A stretch of DNA of 64,000 nucleotides from Medicago truncatula (GCF_003473485.1 NC_053043.1:40028576-40092575), one strand, 5' to 3'. Shown: positions 12,030 to 24,758, counted from the first letter of the stretch. The notes: a model not told the origin generated them from the letters alone. Program-made: numbers and translations.

Positions 12030-15000
12030 CTAGGCTGATCCTGCAGCAACCTTTTTCCGTACAATCCTTTTTCGACGAGCTTTGGGAGCTGAGGATTCTG
12101 CACCAGACACATCTGCATTCCCTTGTTTGATGCCCAAGAGACCAAGCCCAGAAACAACTGCATTCTTTGATATAAACCATTTTGAGGATGATGGTTGTTC
12201 TACATTTTCAGAAGTCCTGTTGTAAACTTTCAAGAGGTCATCTGACTGAGCTAGTGGATCTGCCTCAACTCCAAGCCAGGCACGTTTGGAAGTCTCTCCC
12301 AATTGAACGTTTAAGACCCTGTAGGACATTTCAAATAAACCCTCAATACATACCTAATCAAAATTCAACAATAGTTTATTCCAATACATACAAAACTATT
12401 GGTAACGTTTTCTAAATGGAGTGGTAAAAGAATTCAAATTTGTGTTTGGAGAAGTCAAATGAAGCAAATACTGTCATAAATGCCCAACTTATTTAGTAGG
12501 AGGAAAAAGCATACCTGAATGCTGTGCTGAAGAACAATGCAACTCCAATAACATCAAACTGACGAACCATTCCTCTATCAAATCCACATAGCAGTTGATA
12601 TCTCAGGTTAGCATAGATTCCAAGAAAAGCACCATAGCCAAGTGCATTACTGCTCACAGTTGGAACGGTTACAGATAATCTGCATACAATTCATGTATGG
12701 CATGTTCAAAATAAAATTAGAATGTAGCAGTCATAGTTTGACCAACACAGGTAAAACTCTAGATCTATTAAATTCAATGACTTGAATGCTATTGAACATA
12801 AGCTGGGTTTCGACCCTACACACCTTCCTTCCTTTTTCTTAGCCAAAGTGTTTGACAATGCACCCTGTACTGCACCTGCGCTTAAACCAACCATGCACAA
12901 CTCAGCAGCCTTGAACAAAAAGCATTGAACTCTCTTTTGCAGGTCAAATTCCCTAAGAGGATAGCTCATTTCAAATATGTTGTTTGGAAGCTTCTGCAGT
13001 GTATTTTGTAAATCAAATTGAAATGTGTTTCCATATGATCGACAAGGAGCAAGGGACCAAACAACAACGGCATTGCATGCTGCTGCAGTGAGGACATTGA
13101 TAAGTGCAAGATCCCACTCTTGCTTAATCCTAAAGTCAAAATAAAGTTAACAATTATTCAATTTATCAATGACAAATCCCAATAAACTTCCATATATTTT
13201 CAAAATAGACAACACACCTATCTTTCCGATTTGTAAACTCCCACCACACAGAGCAGCCTACCGTAGCAACTTGCTCTAATAGAAACCTATACATGAAAGC
13301 AGGATCTGCAAGCATCCTGTGCAAAATAATTTTATATCTGAGAAAATAGTACTAAATAAAACAATACACTCCAAAAGGAATATTCATCAATCACCATCAT
13401 ATTCAAGATTTGATGACAAACTAAATTATTAAGTCTTATCAGACATGAGAGGACATCTATTCAATGTTCACAGGAAGTCAGTCTAATGAATCATATTAAA
13501 GTAACCATGAAAGCAAGCAAAATATATAGCCCTGTTATACTTTCAGGATAAAACATAGATGAGAACTTTGGCTTCTCTCATTAAGATTTTCCCCGGGGGA
13601 CAATGGTCTTCTCTTCTGTAGCTTCTACTATAGAAAGGTATTTGAACAAAAATGGGAAAATTCATGATTCAGAAGCAAGGACATGGGGTTAAAGTTTGAG
13701 GTATCAGATTGCCAAATTTTCTTATATCTTAATGAAAAATTTGAAGTCAATCGAAACATAATTGAGATTACCTGCCGATGAAAGATCTTGATAGTCCTTG
13801 CGGTAGTTTTCTGGAAATAAGCCTACTGGCAGTTGGCCTGGCATTCATTGCTAAGAATTTCACCATTTGGGCTGAGCTAACCAAGCCCTAAAATCATAAT
13901 TTTAGTTAGTACGCGGCCAAATGCTTTACAACCTAAACAAGCATAAACTGTAAAGTATTGTACCATTTCATAAGCTTGCCGAAATCCAGCGGGCAAATCC
14001 ATGATAGTCCTTTGCCATTCATTCAACACAGCATCCACAAATTTACGGTCAAATAGCTGCCACAACACAAGGACAAAATGGCGGTCATTCCTTCGGGAGA
14101 CGTCAAATGAAAGCAACAAAAGATAATATAGCAGCGTCTATTTCACATAGGAAATTAAACCTGCAATTTAATAACATAAATGAGATGTCTAACCTCTTGA
14201 AGAAGTATGCGTCTTCTAAACAAGCCACCTTCATCTCCCTCATCACCATCATCAAAGTCATCAAAGTAGTCGTCGTCATCACCATTATCATCACCTCCAT
14301 CACCACCACCATAACTGATTATCTTTCCAATATCTCCACCACCTCCCCCAGTGGCTAGCTGTCAATAAAGCATAAAAAGGAATTCATATATACAAACTAC
14401 CAAATAAAAAAAACATAAAAAGAATTAACAAAGACTCCAATGGTATGAGTAGCCACAGGTGTGTTGCATACAGTATGGTATTTGATTAAATCTGTACAAG
14501 GTTGATACACCATTTGGATTCATAATACATTTTGATATTTTTATTCTGTGCTTCTAGTATAATTTCTTGCACAACTGAAAATTTCGATACTACTTCGAAT
14601 TAATACATTTGTCAATTTTGATATCACTTCCACTTCATTTTTATATTAGCTTGCATTATTGTCAGATATATTTCCTTCCCAATAAGTGGGAATGCTTCAA
14701 AGAGATGCTTCCGAGAAATCATTTCACTAATTAAGTATTTCAGTTTTTACCTCTGGTGCCAAAGGTCCCAGAAAAACAAAGTATAAACATCCTCCCCTTC
14801 ACCTCTTTAAAGGTCCTGTGGTTCAGGGGACATTCCTTTCTCTTTCTCATTCTCTAGGACCTCCCTCTTTCCTCTCCCCCTCCCACTTGATGTTCTTTAA
14901 TTTATATAGCAGTGAAAAGCCTAACAGGGACTCCCTCACTGTTATTTTAAATTAATAAATAAATTACTACCTTGAAACAACTTTTATACATCAAAATAAA

Positions 15001-17177
15001 ATAGTCAGGACACGCTATTGCTGATGCAGGATTATCACCGATGTAGGCCTAACAAATATTTTCCCGGGACTTCATAATTTTGGCTAGCAACGCAACACCT
15101 CCTACAATATAATTCTTGCTAGAAGAATAACTGATGGCATTGATGATGCGTGTGATCAAATGATTCAATTAAGGTAATTCCTAAGGCATTATATGTTGTT
15201 CTCGCGACAACAAAAGTAGCACAAAACGACATACGTATTAATGTGAAGACCGGTTGATCCGGACACGATACTTCACAGTCACACAAGTAATTTCCTAAAC
15301 AAATGTCCTTGACCCTACTCTTATGGCTTGCGCGACTTTGTGTGGTAAGGAAGAGGAAAGGGACCATCTGTGATCACTATGGTCGTCTTTGGCTCTTGAT
15401 TTCTCAGTGGCTTGGTATTATTACAGCTTTGCATGGTAATTTACACTCACATGCTACCCAATTTTGTGCTCTTGGAGGTTTTTCAAAAAACTACGACAGG
15501 ATTTACTGTTATTTGGATTTCGGTTTTATTCGTCATTTGGAAAGATAGAAACAGGAGAATTTTTCAGAATCACTTTGATCATCTTGAAGCTCTCCTTGAA
15601 AGGGTTAAACTCCAAACGTATTGGTGGTTGAAAGCGAATTACATCATGTTCGATTTTGACTATCCCTATTGGAGAAAAAATCCTTTAGCTTGTTTACAGA
15701 CTGCTTTGTAATGTCTGGTTCTGTTTCTTTGGCTGTTCTTAGCCTTACTATATTGTAACTAACATTTTTCAGTTCTCTTAGGCACACCTTGTGCTTGAGG
15801 GACTGTTTGTTTCTTTAATATATTTCGCTTAGTTTCTTCAAAAAAAAAAAAAATCCTAAACAAATCGATACTTCACACAAGTAATTTCCTAAACAAACAA
15901 CCTAATAATTGCATAAAAAAACATTCATTCCTGTCTCATGTCACGAAACCGGCCAACATCATAGGTCTTCACGATTAGCAAGCAACCACAATTTTACGTG
16001 TCCAAGGCAACACGTTTAACCCAACACGTAATCTCCCATAACAGACAGATTCATTTTACGTGTCCAAGGCAACACGTTTAACCTAACATGTAATCTCCCA
16101 TAACAAAAAGATTAATTTTCACATAAAATACATTCAATCAAGTCCAATTTCAGACGCCAAAAACACCTTCAGTCTTCTCAATTAGAGAACCATCACAACT
16201 GAATTTGTGTTTTCATACGTTTCCAATACAACGCACCGTGCATAACACGAGTACAAGCATGCACACTAAGCACACCTTTTAATTATTATCTACGGAAAGT
16301 TGGAAAAAATATGATTGTATTGTATCATACACTATTAAGCAAACCTTTGTAGCACCTACACTTCTCTGATACAAACACGACACCGTCAAACATGATTATA
16401 CAATTAATTCATTTTTTAAATTTTTACCCGTGTGGTGTTTGGTGTTTGTGTCAGTGCTTCACATAAGGAAAAAAGCAGGACCGTTAAACAATGATAATTC
16501 AATTTCCAAACCATTTCTCTACGAAATATTAAGCACCTTCACTCCAGAATTTTCCTCTATTGTCACCGTTACATGTGATTACATTCAATCAACTATACCA
16601 TTTTTTAAAATTACAACGACTTGTCAGTGCTTCATAGGTATTATCACTATGTTAATTTCCTAAGCCACTGATACATGTTCTACTAATTGTACCGTAGACA
16701 CAAACAACATAATTCAAGTATTCAATGATTTCTTCAATTCAACAAGAAATAGTCAAAATGAAAATTGAAAAAAAATAATTAAAACTAAAAACCCTAATTC
16801 TAGTGAAGAAAGAAAGAAATATGACAAACCTCAGGCGCAGACTTGTTACTTTGCTGTTGCGATATTTCAAGCTTCGATTTCTCGAGCGTAACGGCACCAA
16901 ACGCACCGTATTTACCTTTCATAACCGGATTAATGTTACCGGAAGCGGAAGGAGGCGCGGCCGGAGCAGCAAAACACCGTTCAAGCAGCGAGGAACCGAA
17001 GGAAGTATCGCTGTCGACATCAGCGGGAGAAGCGGACCACGATCGGATAACAAGACGGCGGTGACGGTTACGGAGGAGAGGGAGTTTGGGGAAGGTTTTT
17101 GGTGATAAGGTTTTAGAAGGAATGGGAGAGTTCATAGGGAGGATTTGCGCTGCTTGAAACAGCGCGTGAGACGACAT
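12030..17177 (-). CDS. RETICULATA-RELATED protein, chloroplastic
   Basis: Eight minus-strand exons: 16830-17177, 14194-14358, 13964-14056, 13772-13887, 13218-13316, 12824-13129, 12515-12679 and 12030-12318. They join in frame to 526 residues. The N-terminus (about 1-45) is Ser/Arg-rich with few acidic residues, as in a chloroplast transit peptide. Residues about 117-165 are a Gly/Asp run including GDDNGDDDDYFDDFDDGDEG. The RETICULATA-like (DUF3411) domain follows, with LPAGFRQAYEMGLVSSAQMV, NARPTASRL, LQNTLQKLPNNIFEMSYP and GYGAFLGIYANLRYQLLCGF. The tail is basic (KARRKRIVRKK). Family members sit in the plastid envelope and affect mesophyll development and leaf reticulation; their molecular activity is unsettled. 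Similarity by eye is closest to RER1-type proteins, but RER1 versus RER2/3 is not decided. GGCCCA at 17280-17285 (TGGGCC on the coding strand) lies about 105 bp upstream of the ATG. Intron 1 carries a LINE fragment. Confidence 0.93.
15305..15853 (+). mobile_element. 5'-truncated L1-type LINE in RER intron 1
   Basis: The fragment encodes the end of a LINE reverse-transcriptase polyprotein (zf-RVT and tail) ending at a TAA near 15711. The reading frame switches near 15495, from GGFSKN to TVIWISVLFVIWKDRNRRIF, so the copy is broken. A 3' UTR and a run of 13 A (15841-15853) follow. A 12-bp target-site duplication, TCCTAAACAAAT, lies at 15293-15304 and 15854-15865. The element is antisense to the host gene and, at 549 bp, lacks the endonuclease and catalytic RT parts, so it cannot move by itself. 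Confidence 0.9.
15992..16113. repeat. 61-bp tandem duplication in RER intron 1
   Basis: TTTTACGTGTCCAAGGCAAC begins at 15992 and again at 16053. Both copies continue through ACACGTTTAACC and GTAATCTCCCATAACA with only a few differences. Confidence 0.85.
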
Positions 17178-18197
17178 CGTTTAGGGATAAGAGAATTTTT
17201 GAAAGAGAGAAAGTGAAAAACGGTTACTCAGAAATGAAGAACTGAATTGTTGGGAGTGGAGAGGAAGGAGAAGAAGATAGGCCCATAGAGGGATCAACCA
17301 ACCCAATCCCAAAGAGACTTCTCTTTTTTGCTTGCCGGCCCCTTTTATTCATCATTAATTCGTCATTAACTGCCTAATAAGATAACCGTGAAACTCACAC
17401 ATTTAAAAATCTTGAATTTAAATTCTAGTTAAAAAAAAAAAAAAATTATTCTAACATATCGATATATTTTTTGGATTTAATAATATCGATATTATCAAAT
17501 GTGAATGTGATTGTATATTAACCGACCAATAAGATAACTGTCATTTGAAATTTACACATTTTAAAATCTCGAATTTAAATTTCGGTTAAAGAATTTTTAT
17601 CCTATTTATATCAATATTTTTGTGGGTTTAACAATATGGATATTATCAACTGTGATTACATCTTTTGAGTTTTTATGAATATATTTTTAAAAAATAGTTT
17701 TTCTCAAGTAAAAAAAATATATTAGATAGTTTTCCTTTACTTTTATATTGTTCATGCTTATTTGTTACTCTAACTCTTCTTATACAATTTTGCCTATAAG
17801 TTTAAACAATGGTCAAATGTTTCTCTAACATTTGGAGGGTGTGTTGATGACTTAATTCTTAACAATATTTATATTATTACAATAATATATTAAGTTTGAA
17901 AACTTTAAGATTAGTTAGTTAATTTTTTAGTAGTTAATTAAGATTATTATTACAGAGAAAATAACGTGGCATGTTATTTGTGTTTCAACTCTCACATAGG
18001 GTCACTTGAAGTAGTTTAGCCGGTGTAGACTGTTTTGATAATGGTCTATTTTTTTCTTCTTTTTAGGATTCTTCCTTTTTCATTTCTTCTCCAAGTTTCC
18101 CTTCATCCAACCGAATTACTAACAGTCTTTCACATTTTAGTTTAACGGTTCCACATTTATATATGCCTACATGTATTCTTTTAACTAAATAACTAAG

Positions 18198-18534
18198 AGT
18201 AAATCGTCAATTTGATCTCTATTTTTGTAAGTGATTCTTAAATTAGTCTATAACTCTATTAATATTTTAAAATAATTTTTATCAAAAGTTTATCAATTAA
18301 GTTAAAAAAAAACATAGAAAATGGGTTTAAATGTAATTAAATAACTTTTGACAATATTTTAAAATAGTATATGTCTTTGTCAAAAGTTTCTCAATTAGAC
18401 TCATTTTTTCACATGTGGAGGGACTTAATTGAGAAACTTTTGAAAAAAACAGTGACTATTTTGAAATATTAATAAAGTCAACGACTAATTTGAGAATCAC
18501 TTACAAAAATAGAGACCTATTTAATAGTTTACTT
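18198..18534. mobile_element. Fold-back MITE-like element A
   Basis: The left end AGTAAATCGTC, followed by GATCTCTATTTTTGTAAGTG, matches the reverse complement of the right end, which reads CACTTACAAAAATAGAGACC and ends AGTTTACT. The two halves form a nearly complete hairpin of over 300 bp. There is no coding capacity and no clean target-site duplication. Confidence 0.65.
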
Positions 18535-18691
18535 GAATAACTAATGCTATTATTAATAAGAAAAGTTCAAAAAGATTTGCTGAGCAATTACACTAAAATC
18601 TAAATAATTAATATATTTTTCTTCAATAGAGATGTGTTAACTTGTACAGAAAAAAATAATGTGTTAACAAGACATTTCATATTCTTTTTTT

Positions 18692-18974
18692 GGTTAATTA
18701 AGTTTTTAGTCCCTATAAATATTTACAGTTTTGTTTTTAATCCTTACAAAATAAAATCACATTTTTTAGTCCATGTGACATTTTCCTTAAGCATTTTAGG
18801 GACTAAAAATGTTTATGGAAAAATTTTATAGGGATTACAAATGCTGATGGAAAATTTTATAGGGACTAAAAATGTTGATGGAAAATTTTATAGGAACTAA
18901 AAAGTATGATTTTATTTTGTAGGGACTAAAAACAAAATTCTAAATATTTATAAAGACCATCTACTTGATTAACC
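18692..18974. mobile_element. Fold-back MITE-like element B
   Basis: Ends GGTTAATTAAGT and ACTTGATTAACC are inverted repeats. The arms carry repeated TTTTAGTCCCTATAAAT and its complement, and the centre contains three near-copies of ATTTTATAGGGACTAAAAAT. It is of the kind widely dispersed in legume genomes. Confidence 0.65.
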
Positions 18975-19073
18975 TGTTTTTACAAGAAGACATTTCATAC
19001 TTGATATTTATAATATTTGAAAAATAAGCCAGCAACAATTTTTTTATTGAAGAGGCTCAAGTCTTTTTATTTA

Positions 19074-19456
19074 GGCTTAAATATGAAAATAGTCCCTGCA
19101 AATATCTTACATTTTGATTTTAGTCCCTGTAAAAATATTTTTTTAGTTTTAGTTCCTGCAAATATAAAAAATTTGGTTTTGGTCCTTGATATTTTGTTTT
19201 TGTCCTTGTAAAATTGATATTGAATTTGGTCCTTTTAGTATGTAGAATATTTGATTTTAGTCCCTCAAAATAAAGACTAAAATGAATATTATAGGGACCA
19301 ATTTCAATATGAAATGATTTTATAAGGATTAAAACAAAATATCAATGACCAAAACCAAATATTCTATATTTGCAGGGACTAAAACCAAAAAAATATTTTT
19401 AAAGGGACTAAAGCCAAAACGTCAGATATATCCAGAGACCATTCCATATTTAAGCC
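19074..19456. mobile_element. Fold-back MITE-like element C
   Basis: The left end GGCTTAAATATGAAAATAGT pairs with the right end ACCATTCCATATTTAAGCC. The arms consist of repeated TTTAGTCCCTGCAAATAT-type units. The flanks TTTTATTTA (19065-19073) and TTCTATTTA (19457-19465) match at 8 of 9 positions, which suggests a Mutator-type 9-bp duplication. Confidence 0.7.
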
Positions 19457-19879
19457 TTCTATTTATGAATGATGTTGCACTTGTTAAAAAACGAGTTACA
19501 TCATTCACTTGTCTTTGAACATAGCTTATTCTTCGGTCCAGAAAATTTAAAGTCGTATGATATAAAAAAAAAAGGTTAATAGATCTTTACCTCCTATAAT
19601 ATAGGTCATTTCCGATTTTCCCCTGTAAAATATTTTTTTTGATTTACCCCCTAATAGGCCAAACAATTAACTTGGTAAAGACCTATTATCCCTGAGAAAA
19701 AATTATAAGCCAAAATAATATAAAAAGTATAACATTAACTTGGTAGAATATTTGACACTATAAAATTATTATTATCGGAGCTAAAATCAATAATAAAAAG
19801 AATGTTTATCTAAAAGTCTAAAACAATTAAATACTCGTCACTTGTAAAAAAAAAATTGGAAGTGGAGAAGGGAAAGAAA

Positions 19880-22800
19880 ATGGTTGAGCCCAAGCCATTT
19901 CTGTCACCAGTTTGCAAGGTGGGTCCTTACCCACTTGATATCATTGCCACCGCCGCGTCCTTCCACTTCAGCCACCGTGTCTCCCACCGTCTCCGCCTTC
20001 ACTTTCTACTTCGTTCCTGCTTCCAGGTCTCCTTTTTATTCACTCTGATTAATACAAATTGCAAAAATTTGGACTTGGTTTTTTGTTGAAAATTTTCAAA
20101 TTAGTTATCTTTTCCTCATTTAGGTTGTAGAAGAAACCATTGAAATGGAGTATTTAAGTATCATATGTTGCTTTCATTATAACAATCATAGTGTAGTTAA
20201 TGTGATGATTAAAATGGGAATAGGAAGTAGCTCATGTTTGGATAAACAACTCAATTACGTGCTTATAAATGATAAAACAAAGTAAAATTGTTTTTGTATA
20301 AGTTATAACTTGTTTTCATAAGCTATCTTGGAGAGTTTATGATAATAAGTTGAAAGCAGCTTATGAACTTGTCATAAGTTGTTTTCATAAGTTATAAACA
20401 AACTCACTAGTACTTATGCCAGTAGATAACCTCAAATAAGCCAATCCAAACAGATCCTTAATTAAGTGATTGTATCATAAGTGCTTTTGTATGAGCTATT
20501 TCTAATCAAAAGATAAAATAAAGTCAAACTGTTTTCATGTAAGCTATAAGTTGTTTTCATAAGCCATCATAGAGAGCTAATGAAAATTAGCTGAAAACAG
20601 CTTATGAACATGTCATAAGTTGTCTCTCCATAAGCTCTCTCAAACAGTCTCACAGGTATTTATGTTAGTTTCACAAGCTCTCCCAAACAATCTAACAGGT
20701 ATTTATGACAGTAGATAAGCTCAAATAAATCAATTAAAATATGCCCCAATTGTGTTTCTTTCTTCTGAAATCTGGATGTTGCAGCAGCATTCCTTGACTC
20801 ACATGTCCCTCTTGTTGAACAGAAACTCGCTCCCGTGTTTAGATTGAAGGATAAATGGTGTCAAAAATACCTTCAACTCAAAGGATTGAATTATCTTCAA
20901 TTGTCAAGTGATGGGTTGACTTCTGCATGTTCAACTAGTTTCTCTTTCTTTAATGGAGGAAGACCTGAAGCCAGCTCTGGAAATTCCGACTCGAAGATGT
21001 CTAGAAAAAATCCATTTAATGGAAGGAAGTGGACAAATATTCTCCTTGCTGCCAATGTTTTGTGAGTATGAGCATATTCCCTTGATAGCTGTATTAAGTT
21101 TATGACTTCTTTCCTAGAATCTGGCTCCTCTAAAGTGAGTGAAGTGTGAAGTGAAAAGAAAAAAAAATGAGGGTTGTTGTTTCAACGAACTCATGATTTG
21201 TTATGATATACTTGCAGTATTGTCCATTGATTTGTTAATCAATGATCCATAATGCTCACTTTGCTTTCTAAAATGAGTTGCTCACTTCAAATGAGCTGGA
21301 TTCGAATAGTTTGTACTGCCATTTTTCTATCTTTATTTTTCTGTTTCTAGTTGTATTAGCTGATATTACCGCTTTTTACAATTTTAGAAACCTCTTGGTG
21401 AGAGCGCTTATTGATTATTATTTACTAATTGTTTGCACAGATTTTATGTTGCACAACTTGCAACCCAAGGCAAGCTTTTGTCGTGGGGAGCGAAGGTAAG
21501 GTTGCAATTAAGAATCTTATATGAATAGATATGCTGTGTGTTGTGGATCATTACATGTTAGTTGTGTTGTGGATGTTATTAGGTTAACAGTCTTATTGAC
21601 AAAGGACAAGTTTGGAGACTTGTTACATCTTCTTTTCTGCATGCAAATATTGGACACCTTATGGTAAGATTTGAATTAAATTGTTCCAAGTTTGTTCTGT
21701 CATGCCTGGTTTAGTTTGTATTAAAATTACTACAAATTCTCTGCAGATAAATTGTTATTCCTTAAATTCAGTTGGTCCCACTGTGGAGAGCTTTAGTGGT
21801 CCTCGAAGATATCTTGCAATTTACTTTGCCTCTTCAATTGCAAGTAACCACTTATATTATTCCTACAATAGCCAATGAAATTCCTTACCTCCAAAATATT
21901 CTAATTCCATAATTTCTAGAAAATCAGGTGCAGCTATGAGTTATCGGTTCTGCAAAATGCCTGCAGTAGGTGCGTCAGGAGCAATTTTTGGACTGGTGAG
22001 TTCTTTTAATATTTTATTTGTTACAAGTTTACTTAATCATCTGCCTTATTTTACTTGTTACATGTCCCTTGAACCATCTTTTTTTTTAAAAAAAAAAAAA
22101 ATCAACTGTACTTGTCTCTCTTGGATTCCTATCTTTGTTTTCCATACTGGTCCATTATCTTCACTGTCTTTATTTCTAATGAGCTGTAATGGTTCAGGTT
22201 GGATCGGTTGCAGTGTTTGTTTTAAGGCACAAAGACCTTGTAGGAGGTGGTAAAAAAGATCTTCAGCACATAGCACAAGTAATTGCCCTCAATTTGGTAA
22301 GTGTCTCATTGCCGTGTCACTTCTGATTCTACTTTGTTAGTTTTACAAGTTCACTGGATTGAGTTATCATGAGACAGTGTTTGGTACATATGCTTCTTAT
22401 TAGCCAAGGTGGAACATAGATTTTACAGTAATTCTCTGCATACTAGTGCTTGTATGTTAATATGTTATTATATATTTTTTCTTCTTATTTAGAAAATGTT
22501 TGTTCGGTAGAAGTGTTGTTGGTTCATGCAAGGGTTATGTAGGGAACTTTTTCTACTTTTAACTTAGACCATCACTTTATGGATGTGACTTATAGAAGGG
22601 ATACTGATTACTTCCCTTGTCTGTGTTCTGACGGTGCAAATATTTCTCATGCAGGCTATTGGGTTATCATCAACTGGCATTGACAACTGGGGACATGTAA
22701 GTGTAGGAGCGTATCATCCATGGATTTTTTTAGTGCCCTGAAATTTTTCATTTTCTTAGTTCCTTTGTTCAGTAAAAGTTGCTGGCTGTACAAATGTGTC

Positions 22801-23479
22801 TTATTTCGTGCCCGTTGCTTTATTCTTTTTAAAATGTGGTATGACCTGGAATGACTCTAAATTTGAGAATAACTTAATACACCAACTAACCTCAACTAAG
22901 ATAAACAACTTAATTAAGCGCTTATATCATATAAATGTTTATAAATAAGCTATTTCTTGAATAAAATATAAAATAAAGTCAAATTGTTTTCATATAAGCT
23001 ATAAATTGTTTTCATTTTTCATTGTCTATCATGATGAGCTTCCGGAAACATGCTGAAAACAACTTATGAACATATCTTAAGCTGTCTACATTGGTCCTCC
23101 AAACAGTTTCACAAAGTCAATCCAAACAGGCCCAAAAACTATGTGGACATGGACATAGCATTGATAAACAATCCTCAATTTTGTATTCCGTGCATAAGAC
23201 TACCCATTTTGTTGTGTATGTAGGCACTGGTGATCTTTTGTTCAATTGAATAACTAAACCAGTGTAATCTGTGCATAGTTTCTTTTCCATTGCCAATGCT
23301 TCCATTAACATATACATTTTCAGTTAGGAGGTTTGATTGGTGGAATTGCTGCATCATGGCTTATTGGACCTGCATGGAAGCATGAATCCACATCTTTAGA
23401 TGGAAGAAGACTATTCATTGACAGTGCACCGATGTATAATCTCTTCAAGATTACGAGAGTACCTAAGCCATGGAAATAG
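19880..23479 (+). CDS. Plastid rhomboid-like intramembrane protease (RBL10/RBL11 type)
   Basis: Exons: 19880-20026, 20124-20157 (inferred), 20785-21061, 21441-21495, 21583-21663, 21747-21843, 21928-21995, 22198-22296, 22655-22696 and 23324-23479; 351 residues in total. Rhomboids are serine proteases that cut within membrane segments. The signatures are present: [10 protein letters not shown] (about 191-200, the HxxxxHxxxN of TM2), GASGAIFG with nucleophile Ser near 247, and GHLGG with catalytic His near 300, split by the last intron. [10 protein letters not shown] is also typical. The N-terminus ([18 protein letters not shown]) fits a transit peptide; plant RBL10/RBL11 act in the chloroplast inner envelope. 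The 34-nt exon is inferred because exon 1 and the next sure exon do not share a phase. The ATG at 19880 is the first in its frame. Three MITE copies lie in its introns. RBL10 versus RBL11 is not resolved. Confidence 0.9.
20233..20460. mobile_element. MITE, GGTCTGTTTGGAT family (copy 2)
   Basis: Starts near CATGTTTGGATAAACAACTC and ends CCAATCCAAACAGATCC. It has internal CTTATGAACTTGTCATAAGT and TAAGTTGTTTTCATAAG blocks and lies in a rhomboid-gene intron. Confidence 0.7.
20461..20740. mobile_element. MITE, GGTCTGTTTGGAT family (copy 3)
   Basis: Directly adjoins copy 2 and repeats the same block order (CATAAGTGCTTTTGTATGAG, CTTATGAACATGTCATAAGT, CTCAAATAAATCAAT). A short internal duplication of CTCACAGGTATTTATG-type sequence lies near 20650-20710. 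Confidence 0.65.
22885..23134. mobile_element. MITE, GGTCTGTTTGGAT family (copy 4)
   Basis: Contains TAAGCGCTTATATCATATAA, CTTATGAACATATCTTAAGC and a right end CAATCCAAACAGGCCC. It lies in the last rhomboid intron, about 190 bp before the exon with the His-adjacent GG. Confidence 0.65.
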
Positions 23480-24512
23480 AAACATTTCATCGGCCTATTG
23501 GATTACAAGCGCAAGCAAACAACAAATAGTTGCTTGTTGTGCTTACTTGTATGATGCTAATGATACCCTGTTGTAAGCTTCCCTTAAGGGAATATTTGAA
23601 TGGTGGTTTCTACTACCTGAAACCCCTTTAACCTATGTTGCATGCTTATGCTGTACATAAGAGATAAGTCAATTACCTTTGACACGGGGACATCTTTATG
23701 TTTTTGTTTGTTTTCCTTGTTTGTATGGATGATTTTTTGGGTCTAGGCTCTCCCTACAACCCGAAATGAACTATAATGTGGCAAAGGAAAAGAGAGCTAC
23801 TTCTCCTCCGCCTGAAAAACCAATCCCACCTGGATGCACTGCTCCGGATGGGAAAATAACATCATTTTCCAACATCCGGAACAGTGAATCTGGAGAATAA
23901 CCATGTTTTTTGTCCGTCCAGAACGGTGAATCTAAATGAAATCGATATTTTAGGTGTTAGAGGGGATAAATCGGTATTTTAGGTCTTATATAAGGAACGA
24001 AACTTTTCACCACTTGGATAATTTATTGACTATTACTTTTTCCACCATATGCTATTTTCATGCGTCTGCAAAAATGACAAAAATACCCATGGTTCGGATT
24101 ATATAATTCGAACCAGATTGTTAGCGATTTCCCGATTATAAAATCCAAATTTTTTCGAACTGTGACTTTTAGTGTTGTATTTGATGTCAAAGGTATCTGC
24201 TGACCGTCGTAGAATCCCCGCATAAGCTGCAAAGCAATTACAGGGATTATACAAACGGTCAGCAATGACCATGACACCATAAACACTCCTAAAAACTAAA
24301 AAATGTTTAAGAAAAAGTAAGAAAAGTGGTGAAGTGAAGAATGAAGGAATTTGTTGAAGATGCAAACCTATATATAGCCTAAAACAAGTCCTAGATCATA
24401 ACTACAGTCAAATAAAATGTTTTCCATTGTCCAACCGTCCAAAAATTCTTTAAACGCACCACAAATCGTCTAAACATTTGGTGAATCGCCACCGTCCAAC
24501 AAATCTGACCAA

Positions 24513-24758
24513 CTAAGCGTCCAATTTGATCGGCTCTCTAGTATTGTAGTAACAAAATATCGAGAACATGGTTCTCACATCGTCGTCGTTCATGAGCTTC
24601 ATCCGGCTGAACCGCACACTCCCGACTGAGTCAGTCGATGGACATCGATACTCAACACTATCCACCCTCCGTGTGTCTTTGTAGTTGAATTGGCGGTTGA
24701 TTTGATCCAGCTGACCCTTCAATCTGGAGAGGGTGACATCAATGCCAATCCTGAACAT
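24513..24758 (-). pseudogene. Transposon-derived N-terminal fragment (MULE-like, tentative)
   Basis: The minus-strand frame reads GIDVTLSRLKGQLDQINRQ and later FSRMKLMNDDDVRTMFSIF. I associate this pattern with the N-terminal region of MULE-type transposase proteins dispersed in legumes; that is from memory and was not checked. Only about 80 residues are present with no transposase core. A second minus-strand frame at 24099-24365 may belong to the same decayed unit. Confidence 0.35.

Larger units (their letters stand above)
17286..19879. other. Divergent intergenic region rich in fold-back elements
   Basis: Promoter-side spacer between the RER gene (leftward) and the rhomboid gene (rightward). 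Besides three fold-back elements, listed separately, it holds a degenerate direct repeat near 17385-17590 (TAACCGTGAAACTCACACAT / TAACTGTCATTTGAAATTTA). No gene is supported. Confidence 0.5.

Noticed and set aside
14107..14358. Plus-strand frame rich in Thr/Ile
   Set aside because: It is the antisense shadow of the Asp/Gly-rich exon 2 of the RETICULATA-RELATED gene.
16803..17105. Plus-strand 100-residue frame
   Set aside because: It is the antisense shadow of exon 1 of the RETICULATA-RELATED gene, which is supported by the whole downstream gene model.
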